Positions 9,682-20,147 of a stretch of 64,000 nt of DNA are shown piece after piece. Location of the stretch: contig QKEL01000009.1 of NCBI GenBank assembly GCA_003252395.1, positions 682,001 through 746,000 on the forward strand, written 5' to 3'. Source of the stretch: Spirochaetales bacterium. GTDB taxonomy: Bacteria; Spirochaetota; Spirochaetia; Treponematales; Treponemataceae. Each line of letters opens with the position of its first letter. The first letter of the stretch is position 1. The translations under genes were made by a program, and so were the position numbers. Below the pieces are notes generated by a model. That model made no database searches. It saw only the letters and a list, made by a program, of their open reading frames with translations, and was not told the DNA's origin.

Positions 9682-10187
9682 TGCGTATCCCCGATGCCGG
9701 CGACGTACAAAGAGGGAAACAGCGAGAGCAACGCGAATACCGGCGGGGCGCATAATGCATTAATCACGATTTCCCACCAAAATCGCGCGTCGGCCAACCC
9801 GTAGGCGGCAACGCCGGATCCGAAGAAAAGGGAGGCAAGGAACACCAGCAAGGCCTTCACCGCCGTGGCAACCGCCGCGACGAACATGGGAAGCGAAAGC
9901 CGGTTCATATTAAAGGACCCGGACAGCCGGCCCCCGATGAAGCCCGTAACGCTCTTCGTGAGCGCGTTTAAGCCGATCGGCGCGGCGGAAATAAAATCGA
10001 GTATCAGGCCGGAGACGAAACCGGTCGTTGCTCCGGCGGAACCGCCGTTCATTATCGACACCCAGACCACGATGAGCAGGACCAGGTCGGGCACTGCCGG
10101 CAAGAAGGCCAAGCGGGCCAATATCGTCGACTCAACGAGCGTAACGAAGAATACGGTAATCGTGCTCCACAAAACGACGCGCGTCAT
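9678..10187 (-). CDS. mreD: Rod-shape determining protein MreD
   Basis: 169 residues, about five membrane segments, with the typical MreD features: LVESTILARLAFLPAVPDLVLL at the start, then GATTGFVSGLILDF and a glycine/leucine-rich middle. It belongs to the elongasome membrane complex. The ATG at 10187 overlaps the mreC stop (ATGA). Upstream in-frame codons lie inside mreC and do not look like protein of this family. Confidence 0.9.
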   Translation of the reverse strand: MTRVVLWSTITVFFVTLVESTILARLAFLPAVPDLVLLIVVWVSIMNGGSAGATTGFVSGLILDFISAAPIGLNALTKSVTGFIGGRLSGSFNMNRLSLPMFVAAVATAVKALLVFLASLFFGSGVAAYGLADARFWWEIVINALCAPPVFALLSLFPSLYVAGIGDTQ

Positions 10188-11050
10188 CGCTCCACCCCCG
10201 CGGAAACGCCGCTGCGATCCAGTACGAAAACCGTCTCGAGCCGAGAGAAATCGATAACGGGTTCCACGTCGAGCTCGAGGGAAGTCTCGTAATCGAGTCC
10301 CCGCACCGCGGAAACGAAGCCGATGGGCACGTCCTTGGGATACATGGGATTCTCGCCCGAGGTAATAATCTCGTCGCCAACGGATATTTCGTCCTTGGCG
10401 CGCTTTTTTACGTATTTCATCAATAACGGCGTATCCGAATCGCCCTGCCCGTTCACCAACCCGTCGTACCTCGATCGCTCGAGCCGGGCGGAAACGAAAC
10501 AATCAAAATCGAAAATGGGCATCACGAGGCTCGTCGCGCGGCCAACGTCTACGACTTTCCCGACCAATCCGGTTTTCCCTCCCTGAAAGGAGATCACCGC
10601 CATGTTTTTCCGTATTCCCTGCTTTGAGCCGCGGTTAATGGTAATGCCCGAATAGAGATTGTTCGGGTCGCGGCCAATCACTTCCGCGGGGATGTTGCGC
10701 GTGCCGATGGATTCGGAAAAGCCGAGCAAGGCCTTTAACCGCTCGTTCTCGATTCTAATGTCCGCATTGGCGCGCTGTAGAAGCTCGTAATCGCTTAAGC
10801 GCTCGGAGAGCTCACGATATTTCTCGCGAAGGTCAGAGAGCTCGCGAATCGCCGTGGCCGTGCCGGTAACGAAGCCGGTTACGGCGTAAAGCCCGCGCTG
10901 GGAACCGGACATAAGGGAAAAACCGATGCTTTTAAAGTCCACGACGAAGCCGCCCGACGAAAAAGCGAGCAATATGCCCGAAACGAGCACATATCCCGCC
11001 AAGAGGTACGAGTCAAGCTTGGCCCGGAACGAAAAACGCGGCCGGTTCAT
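10184..11050 (-). CDS. mreC: Rod-shape determining protein MreC
   Basis: 288 residues: a membrane anchor near residues 13-33, a coiled coil (about 65-105, LREKYRELSERLSDYELLQ), then the beta-rich MreC core with EVIGRDPNNLYSGITINRGS, GLVGKVVDVG and DEIITSGENPMYPKDVPIG. It is the periplasmic scaffold that activates PBP2-RodA. The ATG shares one base with the mreB stop (TGATG), implying translational coupling. Confidence 0.94.
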   Translation of the reverse strand: MNRPRFSFRAKLDSYLLAGYVLVSGILLAFSSGGFVVDFKSIGFSLMSGSQRGLYAVTGFVTGTATAIRELSDLREKYRELSERLSDYELLQRANADIRIENERLKALLGFSESIGTRNIPAEVIGRDPNNLYSGITINRGSKQGIRKNMAVISFQGGKTGLVGKVVDVGRATSLVMPIFDFDCFVSARLERSRYDGLVNGQGDSDTPLLMKYVKKRAKDEISVGDEIITSGENPMYPKDVPIGFVSAVRGLDYETSLELDVEPVIDFSRLETVFVLDRSGVSAGVER

Positions 11051-12084
11051 CAGTTGTTAAGGCTATCGTATACGCTGCGGTCGATGGACATATCCTTGAA
11101 AATGTCGAAGTACTGTCCCGCACCGATAGCGACGCAGTCCATTGGATTCTCGGCGAGAATGACCGGTACGCCGGTCTCCTTGGAAATAAGCTTGGGCAAC
11201 CCCTTAAGCAGGGCGCCGCCGCCGGTCATGACGATGCCGCGTTCGACGATATCCGCGGCAAGCTCGGGGGGCGTTTGGGCAAGGGTGCGCTTGATTTCCT
11301 CGACGATTTGGGTAATCGGGTCCTTCAGGGCCTCGCGGACCTCAACGGAATCGATTTCCAATCGGCGGGGAAGACCGGTAATCGCGTCGGTTCCCTTAAT
11401 CTCTACCTTTTCGATGTTTTTCTCGGGAGAGGCGTTTCCGATCTCGATTTTCAGGCGTTCCGCGGTCTGCTCGCCGATTATAAGGTTGTGGACCGAGCGC
11501 ACGTGCTTGATGATGGACTGATCGAACTCGTCGCCGCCCAGGCGGATCGCGTTGGTGACGACCATGCCGCCCAGGGAAATTACCGAGACCTCGGTGGTAC
11601 CGCCGCCGATATCGCAAATCATATGCCCGGCGGGCTCGTGAATGGGAATTTGGGCGCCGATGGCCGCGGCGAGGGATTCCTCGATCACGTGCACTTCGCG
11701 GGCGCCGGCCTTGTACGCGCTTTCCTTGACCGCCCTATTCTCCACGTCGGTAATGCAGCTCGGAATCCCGATAACCATGCGGGGCTTTATCAGGCCGTGA
11801 CGCGGCATGATTTTCGACACGAAGTACCGAATCATCTTTTCGGTGGTGTCCATGTCCGCGATCACGCCGTCTTTCAGCGGGCGGATGGCGATGATATTTC
11901 CCGGGGTCTTCCAGAGCATTCTTTTTGCCTCGGCGCCCACGGCCACCACGCGTTTGGTGCCGCGCTCAACGGCCACGACGGAAGGCTCGTTGACCACGAT
12001 GCCCTTCCCGCGAATGTAGATTAATGTATTGCAAGTACCGAGATCGATTCCGATATCGGCTGAGAGTCGTTTGAAAAAACCCAT
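11050..12084 (-). CDS. mreB: Actin-like cell-shape protein MreB
   Basis: 344 residues with the actin/Hsp70 nucleotide-binding signatures: phosphate 1 [19 protein letters not shown], phosphate 2 [19 protein letters not shown], and the adenosine loop [18 protein letters not shown]. It polymerises beneath the inner membrane and directs the MreCD-RodA-PBP2 machinery encoded by the next four genes. Full length for the family. It is 28 bases downstream of the TPR gene. Confidence 0.97.
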   Translation of the reverse strand: MGFFKRLSADIGIDLGTCNTLIYIRGKGIVVNEPSVVAVERGTKRVVAVGAEAKRMLWKTPGNIIAIRPLKDGVIADMDTTEKMIRYFVSKIMPRHGLIKPRMVIGIPSCITDVENRAVKESAYKAGAREVHVIEESLAAAIGAQIPIHEPAGHMICDIGGGTTEVSVISLGGMVVTNAIRLGGDEFDQSIIKHVRSVHNLIIGEQTAERLKIEIGNASPEKNIEKVEIKGTDAITGLPRRLEIDSVEVREALKDPITQIVEEIKRTLAQTPPELAADIVERGIVMTGGGALLKGLPKLISKETGVPVILAENPMDCVAIGAGQYFDIFKDMSIDRSVYDSLNN

Positions 12085-12112
12085 GAGTTCAATCCCCCCG
12101 AAGTGCCTCTAT

Positions 12113-13051
12113 TTACAGTTTCAGCTTTTCCCGGGCGCCCGGATGGACGGGGTTCAGACGGATCGTTTTTCTCCATTCCGCCCGGGCCCGTACCAAGTCG
12201 CCCTGAGTTTCATATATTACACCAAGTCCATAATGCGCGTCAGCAAAATTCGCGTCTTTTTCCAGGATCGCGGAAAATTCCGCAGTGGCCCCGGCCGTAT
12301 CGCCCTCTTCCACGAGTATCATGGCCAATTCGTTCCGGCTCCTTAATTCCAGGTTTTCGTCCTTGGTGGACCGGATCGTTTCGGAATAGTATTGTTTCGC
12401 CTTCGGTATGTCGCCCGTTTTGCGATACGTCGCGGCGATCGTAAAAAGGAGCAAATCCGAGGGATTATTCGCGAGGGCATCGGTGAAGGCGACGATCGCC
12501 TTTGAATAATCCCCCAGCACCGAGGCCGCCAAGCCGCGGTATTCTTCAAGGTCGGGATACCTAACTCCGGCGTTCCAGGCATATTCAAGGTATTTTTGCG
12601 CGAGGTCAGCGTAATAGTACCCCCGTTGATAATAGGCCTTTCCGAGAATATACGCGATTTGGGGGCGCTCCGACTCCGAAACGCGGTACCAGGCGTTCCG
12701 CATGCTCACGATCGCCGCGTCAAGGAGGGCGGTCGCGCTGGAAGGATCGGTCTGCGCTAACTGGAGATAATAGGCGGAAAACCCGTTCAAGGCGAGAACC
12801 GCGCCGTCCAGCGGACGTTTACCCAAAATCGCGGAAGTGCTTTCGTATACCTTTGGGTAATCCCGGTTTTCCCACGCCTTATAGAGGCTCGCGTTCGAGG
12901 GAAGGGTCTCGCTGGACCGCCGAACGTAAAAAAACGCGGCGATGGCCAGGATCAACGCTACCAGTATGAGGAACAAGGCGACAAAACTCGATGAAAAAAC
13001 CGAGTGTTTCGACGACAAGGTATATCGTTTCCTATAACTGTTGCTCTTCAT
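12113..13051 (-). CDS. Membrane-anchored TPR protein upstream of mreB
   Basis: 312 residues. A short basic N-terminus (MKSNSYRKRY) precedes one membrane segment (about residues 20-42), so most of the protein should be extracytoplasmic. The rest is tetratricopeptide repeats, clear as DYSKAIVAFTDALANNPSD, ATYRKTGDIPKAKQYYSETI and a last repeat YGLGVIYETQGDLVRARAEW. TPR proteins are docking scaffolds; with mreB directly downstream it may assist the elongasome, but this is inference. I chose the ATG at 13051 because the longer frame runs into rnpB. Confidence 0.85.
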   Translation of the reverse strand: MKSNSYRKRYTLSSKHSVFSSSFVALFLILVALILAIAAFFYVRRSSETLPSNASLYKAWENRDYPKVYESTSAILGKRPLDGAVLALNGFSAYYLQLAQTDPSSATALLDAAIVSMRNAWYRVSESERPQIAYILGKAYYQRGYYYADLAQKYLEYAWNAGVRYPDLEEYRGLAASVLGDYSKAIVAFTDALANNPSDLLLFTIAATYRKTGDIPKAKQYYSETIRSTKDENLELRSRNELAMILVEEGDTAGATAEFSAILEKDANFADAHYGLGVIYETQGDLVRARAEWRKTIRLNPVHPGAREKLKL

Positions 13052-13082
13052 CCGTCCGTCTCCGCGTCCGCATATAAAAAAA

Positions 13083-13565
13083 GGCAGAGGGCTAATAAGC
13101 CGGGTTCTGTAAGTTCTTCGGGCCCCGAAGGACCCGAAGAACCGGGAACCATCTATCTTGGGACGCACGTCGCCGTGCCCCTCACGCGGTCAACCCGTAG
13201 ATTGGCCCGAGCCAAAGGCTCGGACTTGAAGCAATACGGGAAACCCGTATTGCTTCACGGCGGACTACCGCCCGTCGACTCGGAAAAGCCTCTACTGCGC
13301 GACCTTGCTCCTGATGAGGTTTGCCATGCCGTACCGTTACCGGACACGCGGTGGGCTCTTACCCCGCCTTTTCACCCTTACGCCTCAAAGGCTAAAAACC
13401 TTCGAAGCGCGGTATATTTTCTGTGGCACTGTCTGTAAAACGGACCTTGCGTTCCGTCCTCCCGGCCGTTAGCCGGCATCATTCCCGATGGAGCCCGGAC
13501 TTTCCTAACCCAAGAGCGTGCGCGCTAGCGCACGTTCCCGAGCTCGGTTCCCACTGCCCTCTGCC
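13083..13565 (-). ncRNA. rnpB: RNase P RNA
   Basis: Catalytic RNA that matures tRNA 5' ends. Read on the minus strand, the 5' end GGCAGAGGGC (13556-13565) pairs perfectly with the 3' end GCCCTCTGCC (13083-13092) to form P1. The conserved 5' core is present (GGAAAGTCCGGGCTCC near 13489-13504), as are the 3' core (ACAGTGCCACAGAAAATATACC near 13412-13433) and the terminal GAACCCGGCTTATTAG element. At about 483 nt it is long for a type A RNA because of extended hairpins. The 3' end runs into TTTTTTTATA, which may terminate it. Its 5' end is two bases after the stop codon of the zinc-ribbon gene. Confidence 0.95.
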
Positions 13566-13567
13566 GT

Positions 13568-14428
13568 TTATTCGTCGTAGTCCATCTTGTCATCGGACGA
13601 ATCGGAATCGGAATCGTCGTCGCCGTCATCCTCGTCTTCGTCCTCGTCCATGAAGTCGTCAAGGTCGGACAGGCTGCCCGCCTCGTCCTCGTTGAAATAA
13701 TCGTGCTCGCCCTCGCCGCTCTCGACGTAATAGAGAATGCGGCTGCAATAGGGGCAGTACACGATTTTGTCGCCGATGCGCACCTCGTTGGCGAATTGCG
13801 CCGGGAGTATCATGTGGCATCCGTCGCAAACGTTTCCGTGTATCGGAACGATACCCACGCCCTGCTTGCTCCGGATAATGCGCTCGAGCTTGAATTTCGT
13901 CTCGGGATTGATGCCCGGGGACACTTCCTCCTCGGCGGCGTTCAGCTCGGCGAGCTCCGCCTTCATGCCGCCGATTTCCTCGGCGAGCTTGGCCTTGCGC
14001 TCGTCCAATTCCTCTTCCTGCTGCTTGATCAGGCCTTCCTCGCGCTTCAGCTCCTCGTCCAGGTCCTGGAAAGAACGCTCCTCGCGCTGCAGTTCCTTGC
14101 GGACGGATTGTTCCCGCTCGCCGGCGTCGCGGATTTCCTTATCCAGGGCCTCGTATTCGCGCTGGGTGCTGATGGTATCCATCGCCTTTTCCGCCTTTTC
14201 TCGGGCGCTTTCCGCCTCAAAAAGCTGGGATTTCAACTCGGCGATATGCTGACGAACCTTTTCATACTGTTCGTTTTTCTCGATATAACCCTTCTTGAGA
14301 CGGGCAAGCAACTCCTCCTGCGTCGAAAGGAGTTTCGGCGCGTCGCCGATAGACGCTTCCACCACGTTTTTTTGCGCGAGGATATCCTGCAGCGCCTTTA
14401 ACTTGTCCAATACTTCGGTCATCATCAT
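13568..14428 (-). CDS. Coiled-coil zinc-ribbon protein (C4 type) with acidic tail
   Basis: 286 residues. Residues about 1-180 are a long charged coiled coil (EREQSVRKELQREERSFQ and similar). A zinc ribbon follows with CDGCH near residue 208 and CPYC near 235, the zf-RING_7 arrangement. The last 40 residues are almost only Asp, Glu and Ser. Function is unestablished in the sources I know; some relatives are annotated as nucleic-acid-binding. Starts at 14428, 14425 or 14422 are all ATG; GGAGAGGG just upstream fits any. It lies between rpoD (20 bases upstream) and rnpB. Confidence 0.85.
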   Translation of the reverse strand: MMMTEVLDKLKALQDILAQKNVVEASIGDAPKLLSTQEELLARLKKGYIEKNEQYEKVRQHIAELKSQLFEAESAREKAEKAMDTISTQREYEALDKEIRDAGEREQSVRKELQREERSFQDLDEELKREEGLIKQQEEELDERKAKLAEEIGGMKAELAELNAAEEEVSPGINPETKFKLERIIRSKQGVGIVPIHGNVCDGCHMILPAQFANEVRIGDKIVYCPYCSRILYYVESGEGEHDYFNEDEAGSLSDLDDFMDEDEDEDDGDDDSDSDSSDDKMDYDE

Positions 14429-14448
14429 ATTATTCCCTCTCCAATCGG

Positions 14449-16197
14449 TTAATTATCGAGATAATCCTTGAGTTTTCGGCTACGCCGCGGGTGTCTGAGC
14501 CTACGGAGCGCCTTGGCCTCTATCTGCCTGATTCGTTCGCGGGTTACGTTGAAATACAGTCCCACTTCCTCGAGGGTGAGCGAATAGCCGTCGTCCAGGC
14601 CAAAGCGCATCTTGAGCACTTCCTGTTCCCGGGGAGGCAAGGTGGAGAGAACCGAACGCAGCTGCTCCTGAAGCAGGGTAAACGCCGTCTGGTTCGCCGG
14701 ATTCTCCACGTCCTTGTCCTCGATAAAATCGCCGAGTAGGGAATCCTCTTCCTCGCCGATCGGGGTCTCGAGGGATATGGGCTCGCGGGCGACGTTTTTC
14801 ACCTGCTTCACCCGGCTCACGTTCCAGCCCAATTGCTCGGCGATTTCCTCGTCGGTGGGTTCCCGGCCCAGACGCTGCATCAGTTGGCGCGACTCGCGGA
14901 CCACCTTGTTTATCTGCTCGATCATGTGGACGGGAACTCTAATCGTTCGCGCCTGATCGGAGATTGAACGCGTGATGGCCTGACGGATCCACCAGGTCGC
15001 GTAGGTCGAGAATTTATAGCCCTTGCGGTATTCGAACTTCTCAACGGCCTTGATAAGGCCAATGTTGCCTTCCTGGACGAGATCGAAGAAGTGAAGCCCG
15101 CGGTTCGTGTATTTTTTGGCGATGGACACCACCAGGCGGAGGTTCGCGTTGATGAGCCTGTCCTTGGCGTTCTTCATCATCACCCGGCCCCGGTGAATTT
15201 CACGGGCCATCGAGATGATTTCCTCTACGGAATTCTCGAAATCGTACTCAAGCCGACGAAGCTTCCGGTTGATGACCTGAATTTGGGTATAAATCTCTTT
15301 TATGTCGTTGGCGCTGATCCCGAGTTCTTCCTCGAGCACCGCCCGCTCGCGCGCGATGGCCAAACGCTTGCCAAGATTCCGAAGCTCGCCATAGTCGGAA
15401 AGGCGGAGCTCCTTTTCCTTTTTTTCCTGTCGCCTGCGGTATTCGCGGATCTTTCGGGTTGCCTCGATGAATTTATCGGAGAAGCGCTCGATCTCTTCCG
15501 ACTGTATTTCGATTTCCTGCAAGGCAGGGAGCATGCGGTTCCGAAGTTCGAGCAGTTCCTCGTTTTCCAGGACATTGGCCACCCTATCCCGCTCGTGCAG
15601 TTTTTTCTTGAGCGCCATATAGAGTTTCATGTCCGCGAGCAAGGGCTTAAGGGCCTCGCCGTACAGCTGCTTGAGGCGGCGTTTTTCGGCCATTTCCTCA
15701 TTGAGCTCCTTGCGGGGCTTATTGCTCTCGTGGGGATCGATTTTGGAAAAGGCCTTTTGGGCAATGGAAAAGAATTCGGGGATGATCATGCCTGAATGCT
15801 TGATCACGCTTTTAATGATATTTTCCCCGTCTTCCATTTTTTTCGAAAGCTCTACCTCCTGCTCGGCCGTCAGGAGGTTTTCCTTTCCTATCTCGCGCAG
15901 GTACAGGCGAATGGGATCGTCGATCGAAGAGTCTTTCTCGCTGTACACCAGACGCTTACGCTCGCCCTCGTCGCCCTTTTTGCTTTCTTCGCGCGTCTCT
16001 TCCTCATCCCCCGCGGAGTCCTCTTCCAGGACCTGGATCTTGTTTTTCTCCAGCAGTATGAGCACCTGATCCATTTTATCCGAGTTGATGATGGTCTCGG
16101 GGAGGAGATCGTTCATCTCGTCCCAACTGAGCACCTTTTTTTCTTTTCCGTATTCGAGCAGTTTTACAACCGCGGGATCAAGCTCGAGATCCGTCAT
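14449..16197 (-). CDS. rpoD: Primary sigma factor RpoD (sigma-70)
   Basis: 582 residues: region 1.1 at the N-terminus, region 1.2 ([20 protein letters not shown], about residues 95-115), a non-conserved charged insert, then region 2 with [17 protein letters not shown], the -10-binding [17 protein letters not shown], region 3, and region 4 ending in the helix-turn-helix [19 protein letters not shown]. It directs RNA polymerase to housekeeping promoters, consistent with the good TTGACA/TATAAT-type elements elsewhere in this window. The ATG overlaps the dnaG stop (ATGA), as in the classic macromolecular-synthesis operon. Confidence 0.97.
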   Translation of the reverse strand: MTDLELDPAVVKLLEYGKEKKVLSWDEMNDLLPETIINSDKMDQVLILLEKNKIQVLEEDSAGDEEETREESKKGDEGERKRLVYSEKDSSIDDPIRLYLREIGKENLLTAEQEVELSKKMEDGENIIKSVIKHSGMIIPEFFSIAQKAFSKIDPHESNKPRKELNEEMAEKRRLKQLYGEALKPLLADMKLYMALKKKLHERDRVANVLENEELLELRNRMLPALQEIEIQSEEIERFSDKFIEATRKIREYRRRQEKKEKELRLSDYGELRNLGKRLAIARERAVLEEELGISANDIKEIYTQIQVINRKLRRLEYDFENSVEEIISMAREIHRGRVMMKNAKDRLINANLRLVVSIAKKYTNRGLHFFDLVQEGNIGLIKAVEKFEYRKGYKFSTYATWWIRQAITRSISDQARTIRVPVHMIEQINKVVRESRQLMQRLGREPTDEEIAEQLGWNVSRVKQVKNVAREPISLETPIGEEEDSLLGDFIEDKDVENPANQTAFTLLQEQLRSVLSTLPPREQEVLKMRFGLDDGYSLTLEEVGLYFNVTRERIRQIEAKALRRLRHPRRSRKLKDYLDN

Positions 16198-17984
16198 TCA
16201 TTCATATCCTTCAATTTGGCAAGCTCTTCGTCGATTCTCTGTTTTTCGGATATCAGTTCGCCCAATACCCGGGCCTCGTCTTGATCCGCGCCTTTTAGCA
16301 TCGCGAGGCGGGCGACGAGACGGTCCCGCTTCTTTTCGAGAACATTTTTTCGGACCAGTTGGATACTGTCTTCCACCGTTTTTTGGGCATTTTCGGCAAA
16401 CTCCCCCCCGGTCAGCGTTTCGGTGACTATTCGGCGGGTTTCTTCGTCCGGGCAACGTTCCAAAAGGCTCTCGACGCTGGTCGCGTCGGTTCGATAGCAT
16501 TCCTCCAACACGATATACAGGTCCCGCGCAAAGGAATCCTCAAAGTCGTCCGAGGTAAGGCTCGACCGCATCAACGGAAAAAAAGCCGGATTGGCAACCA
16601 CGGCAAGCACGGCGCGCAATTCGGCGTTTCTTTTAACGTTTCGCGCCTTAACCGGCTTATCGGCTATTTGCCCTGATTGCATTACCGGGCGCGGCTGCTT
16701 TCTGTTCCTATAGTCGGAAAGCAGCGCTTGTTCTCTTATGCCAAAAGCAGCGGAAAGGTGCTGAATGGTCGACTCCCTCTGAATATCAGACTCGAGTGCT
16801 TCAATGTACGGAAACAAGAAGGCAGAAGCACGTGACTTGCCTTCCGGACTCGTTATATCGAACCGTTTACCGGCTGACAATACAAGATAGTCCAGATCGA
16901 TTATAGAAATTTCCAGCGTTTTGATCAAGGCTTCAGGGCCCTCATTGAGTAAAATATCCGCAGGATCCTTTCCGTTTTTTATTTCCACTACCTTTACTTG
17001 AAATCCGGCCGACCGGCACATGAGAATCGCCTTATACGTCGCCGTCTGCCCGGCGGTATCCGAATCGAAGGACAGGTATACGGTATCCGCGAACGATCTG
17101 ACGAGTTTTGCCTGATCCTCCGTGAACGCGGTCCCCAGGGGGGCCACGGCCCGCTTCATCCCTGCCTGATGCCATGCGAGGACGTCCATGTAGCCTTCGC
17201 AAAAAATGACCGATTTGGTTTGCCGTATTTCGGGAAGGGCGCGATCGAAGGCAAAAAGGGTTTCGCCCTTTTTATACTGCGGCATATCCCCCGAATTAAG
17301 GTATTTGGGCCCTTCCCCTTCCAGTATGCGCCCGCCGAAGGCGACGACCTGGCCCTTCCGGTTCATGATCGGAAACATGAGACGATCGGAAAAAAAGGAT
17401 GATTCCGGAAACTTCTTCGAGAAAAGCCCAGATTTCGCCAAAAAATCCCTTGAATACCCTTTTTTTGTCAAAAAACCGTACAGCCAACGACGGTCGGCCG
17501 GCGAATATCCCAGGCGAAATTCCTCGATAATTTCCGGCGAGACCTTCCGGGACCGAAGGTAGTCCAGGGCTTTTTTGCCGTGGGGCGACTCGAGCAGCAA
17601 CCAGTGAAAACTGCCCGCGACCCGATCGTAAAGCTCAATGAGCTTATCCTTCGTATCGTCCCGGGGAATCGGGGGACCGGCGTTTCCTTCGTACACCACC
17701 TCGATCCCCGTTTTCTTCGCGAGGGTCTCCACGGCTTCCACGAAGGAGAGCTTGTCCATCTCCATGAGAAAATTGATGACGCCGCCGCCCTTGCCGCACC
17801 CGAAGCAATGATACATCTTCCGGTCGGGAACGACGTGGAAAGAGGGCGATTTCTCGTTATGAAACGGACAGCATCCCCACCAGTCAGCGCCTCTCCGCTC
17901 GAGTCGCGTGTATTCCCCCACCAGGGAAACGATATCGGTTTGCGCGTTGACGGCGTCGATCGTCGCCGGGCTGATTCGTGCCAT
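16194..17984 (-). CDS. dnaG: DNA primase
   Basis: 596 residues. The N-terminal CHC2 zinc finger has CPFH and CFGC about 20 residues apart (residues about 40-65). The Toprim catalytic core follows, with [15 protein letters not shown] and [13 protein letters not shown]. The C-terminal helical part that contacts DnaB is less conserved. Primase makes RNA primers at the fork. The ATG at 17984 shares one base with the mltG stop (TAATG). Upstream in-frame codons are inside mltG. Confidence 0.96.
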   Translation of the reverse strand: MARISPATIDAVNAQTDIVSLVGEYTRLERRGADWWGCCPFHNEKSPSFHVVPDRKMYHCFGCGKGGGVINFLMEMDKLSFVEAVETLAKKTGIEVVYEGNAGPPIPRDDTKDKLIELYDRVAGSFHWLLLESPHGKKALDYLRSRKVSPEIIEEFRLGYSPADRRWLYGFLTKKGYSRDFLAKSGLFSKKFPESSFFSDRLMFPIMNRKGQVVAFGGRILEGEGPKYLNSGDMPQYKKGETLFAFDRALPEIRQTKSVIFCEGYMDVLAWHQAGMKRAVAPLGTAFTEDQAKLVRSFADTVYLSFDSDTAGQTATYKAILMCRSAGFQVKVVEIKNGKDPADILLNEGPEALIKTLEISIIDLDYLVLSAGKRFDITSPEGKSRASAFLFPYIEALESDIQRESTIQHLSAAFGIREQALLSDYRNRKQPRPVMQSGQIADKPVKARNVKRNAELRAVLAVVANPAFFPLMRSSLTSDDFEDSFARDLYIVLEECYRTDATSVESLLERCPDEETRRIVTETLTGGEFAENAQKTVEDSIQLVRKNVLEKKRDRLVARLAMLKGADQDEARVLGELISEKQRIDEELAKLKDMNE

Positions 17985-19003
17985 TAGCGGCTCGCGTCCC
18001 TCTTGAGAACGAGCTGACGGCCGGCCTTGACGTGCTCGTCCAAGGATCGGGTAAAGGCGTGGGTACCCGCCTCGGGATCGACCAGGCGGAAATACAGATA
18101 ATCCGTGTCCGCAGGGGCAAAGGCAGCCTTGAGGGAAACGAGGCCGGGACTGCAGATCGGTCCGGGAATCAACCCCGCCCACAAATACGTGTTATAGTCG
18201 CTGGGAATGGTCAGGTCGGAATCCAGCAGTCGGTAAGGATGCGGCTTGCCCTGTATTTCGGTGATGATGTACTCGATGGTGGCGCAGGATTGAAGGCCCA
18301 TCCCGATTTTCAGCCGATTGGCGAAAACGCTGGCGATTAGGGGGGCCTCTTCCGGGACCTGATATTCCCGTTCCACCACGCTCGCGAGAATGACCGCGGA
18401 ACGGATTTTGGCCGGTTCCGAGGGAGCGCCGGGAATGGATTTCAGGCGGGAAAAGAAGGTGGACACCATCATATCGACCAAATCGTCGGCCGAAATGCCA
18501 TACGGAAAGAAGTAGGTGTCGGGGAAAAGATAACCTTCCGCGGTACCCTCCTCGATCCCGTAAGGGGCCAACACCCCCGGCTTCCTGGCGGCCGCCGCGA
18601 ACGCTTCCGCCGACAAGATACCCTCGGCCTCGAGATGCCGCGCGGTTTTGGAAATTGACAGCCCCTCGGGTATGGTAACCCTCCGGGTTTCTTCCTTCCC
18701 GGAGGCGATCAACGAAAGGATCTTCAGGGTTCCCCAGGAGGAGGAAAGGCGATAGGTTCCCGCCCTGAGGGAAATGCCGCGAAGGCGCACCACCGCGTAT
18801 GCCGCCGTCCCGGAGCGGATGAAGCCGCGGCCTTCCAGGCCATTCACGATAGCCCGGGCGGTTTCGCCTTTCGATACCGTAAAGAGTTCCGAGTCCGCGG
18901 CGGCGCTTCGGGGGGAGAGGGACCAATACGTTATCGCGATGCCCGCCGCCCCGGCGAAGAGTAAAATGGCGAGGAGCGTTATCAGCGCTTTGGAGAATTT
19001 CAT
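17984..19003 (-). CDS. mltG: Endolytic murein transglycosylase MltG
   Basis: 339 residues, YceG-like family, with one N-terminal membrane segment (residues about 5-27). The catalytic region is visible as ASVVEREYQVPEEAPLIASV followed by FANRLKIGMGLQSCATIEY, with the family's catalytic glutamate in VVERE. MltG cleaves nascent glycan strands and limits their length. The ATG at 19003 has an AGGTGAG Shine-Dalgarno; an in-frame ATG eleven codons upstream lacks one and overlaps the preceding small gene. Confidence 0.93.
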   Translation of the reverse strand: MKFSKALITLLAILLFAGAAGIAITYWSLSPRSAAADSELFTVSKGETARAIVNGLEGRGFIRSGTAAYAVVRLRGISLRAGTYRLSSSWGTLKILSLIASGKEETRRVTIPEGLSISKTARHLEAEGILSAEAFAAAARKPGVLAPYGIEEGTAEGYLFPDTYFFPYGISADDLVDMMVSTFFSRLKSIPGAPSEPAKIRSAVILASVVEREYQVPEEAPLIASVFANRLKIGMGLQSCATIEYIITEIQGKPHPYRLLDSDLTIPSDYNTYLWAGLIPGPICSPGLVSLKAAFAPADTDYLYFRLVDPEAGTHAFTRSLDEHVKAGRQLVLKRDASR

Positions 19004-19007
19004 AGGC

Positions 19008-19172
19008 TCACCTGAAAAAAAGCTCCGCTTCCTCAATCGTCATGGTCGAATACACGTACTTCTCCAGGAATTGAAGGAAGCCGTCCAGCGCAGGATCGAG
19101 GCCCTCCTCATGCTTTCTCAGCAGGAGCGCGAGGCTTTTTAATTCCGTTTCGGAAAATGAGTAATCGTTCAC
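19008..19172 (-). CDS. Small conserved-looking hypothetical protein (54 aa)
   Basis: 54 codons from GTG at 19172, with GGAG eight bases upstream. The GTG overlaps the stop of the metallo-beta-lactamase gene (GTGA), and the stop lies four bases before mltG, so the gene is embedded in the operon. The sequence is helical and charged (SETELKSLALLLRKHEEG, then LDGFLQFLEKYVYSTMTIEE). I do not recognise a family. The tight overlap and a ribosome-binding site are the main evidence that it is real. Confidence 0.65.
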   Translation of the reverse strand: MNDYSFSETELKSLALLLRKHEEGLDPALDGFLQFLEKYVYSTMTIEEAELFFR

Positions 19173-20134
19173 AATGTCAGCTCCATACCCTCGCGGGCTA
19201 TCGTTATTTCCACGGGACTGCTGCCCGCGTATTCGCGGTACCATTCAGCCGATTGCCGCAGGGAGAATATTTTCTTGTCCGTATAGGTGGGTTCGTGATG
19301 AAAGAGCACCAGTTTTTTCACGCGCCAATTCAGGGCGAAATCCACGGTAATTGAAAAGGACGAATGACCCCACCCCGTTTTTTCAAGCGCCTCATCCATG
19401 GTGTATTGAGAATCCATGATCAACACGTCCGCGTCGGAGAAGAATTTCCGGTTTTCGTCGGTATCCAGAAAATCGTCTCGCGCCAATTCGGTATCCGTGG
19501 CGTAAATGAGCGATTTCCCGTTTTCCTCGAACCGATAGGCGGTACACCCGCCGGGATGGTTGACCCGCTTCCAGAAAACGGAGGTATCGCCGATGCGCAG
19601 GGGACCGGTTTCGGGCGAGAGCGCCACGAATTCCAGCGAGGCGCGAAAACCCATGGGGCCTTCCATGGGAACGGGAAAGAAGGGGGGCTTCATTTGGTAA
19701 TTCAGCCGCTCGCGCAAATCTTCTTCGGTGCCGTAAAAAACGATACGGTTGCGCGGGTCAAAGGCCTGCCCGAAAAAGGGAAGGCCCTGCAGATGGTCCC
19801 AGTGGTAGTGGGAAAAGAAAAGGTGATAGGTCATGCCGCCGCTGGAATGGCCGGGCCGGTTTCTCAGGTTGAGGGAAAGCTCGCGCAAGCCGGAGCCCGC
19901 GTCCAAAATGATGCAATCGCCCTGGCCGTTTTCCAGCTCCACGCACGAGGTGTTCCCCCCGACGGTCCCGAACAGCCATTCCGGCAGGCTGGCCAAGAAT
20001 TTTTCACGGGCGTCGGCGGAGGTCACGTCCTTCGCGGTAACGCGCTGAACCACCGCGGCGATTCTATTCTGGATCTGGAGCGGCGAAAGCGGGGTCGGGA
20101 TAGAACCCCGGACACCCCAGAACGAAATCTTCAT
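19169..20134 (-). CDS. Metallo-beta-lactamase-fold hydrolase
   Basis: 321 residues starting MKISFWGVRGSIPTP, typical of the branch related to RNase Z and PqqB-like proteins. The metal motif is FFSHYHWDHLQGLPFF (HxHxDH), with further ligands likely in ATDTELARDD and HHEPTYTDK near the C-terminus. GNTSCVELENG precedes the strand carrying the first aspartate. Substrate is unknown; relatives include phosphodiesterases and nucleases. It is co-directional with mltG and the YkgJ-like gene (13-base gap). Confidence 0.88.
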   Translation of the reverse strand: MKISFWGVRGSIPTPLSPLQIQNRIAAVVQRVTAKDVTSADAREKFLASLPEWLFGTVGGNTSCVELENGQGDCIILDAGSGLRELSLNLRNRPGHSSGGMTYHLFFSHYHWDHLQGLPFFGQAFDPRNRIVFYGTEEDLRERLNYQMKPPFFPVPMEGPMGFRASLEFVALSPETGPLRIGDTSVFWKRVNHPGGCTAYRFEENGKSLIYATDTELARDDFLDTDENRKFFSDADVLIMDSQYTMDEALEKTGWGHSSFSITVDFALNWRVKKLVLFHHEPTYTDKKIFSLRQSAEWYREYAGSSPVEITIAREGMELTL

Positions 20135-20147
20135 GCGGACCTCACCT

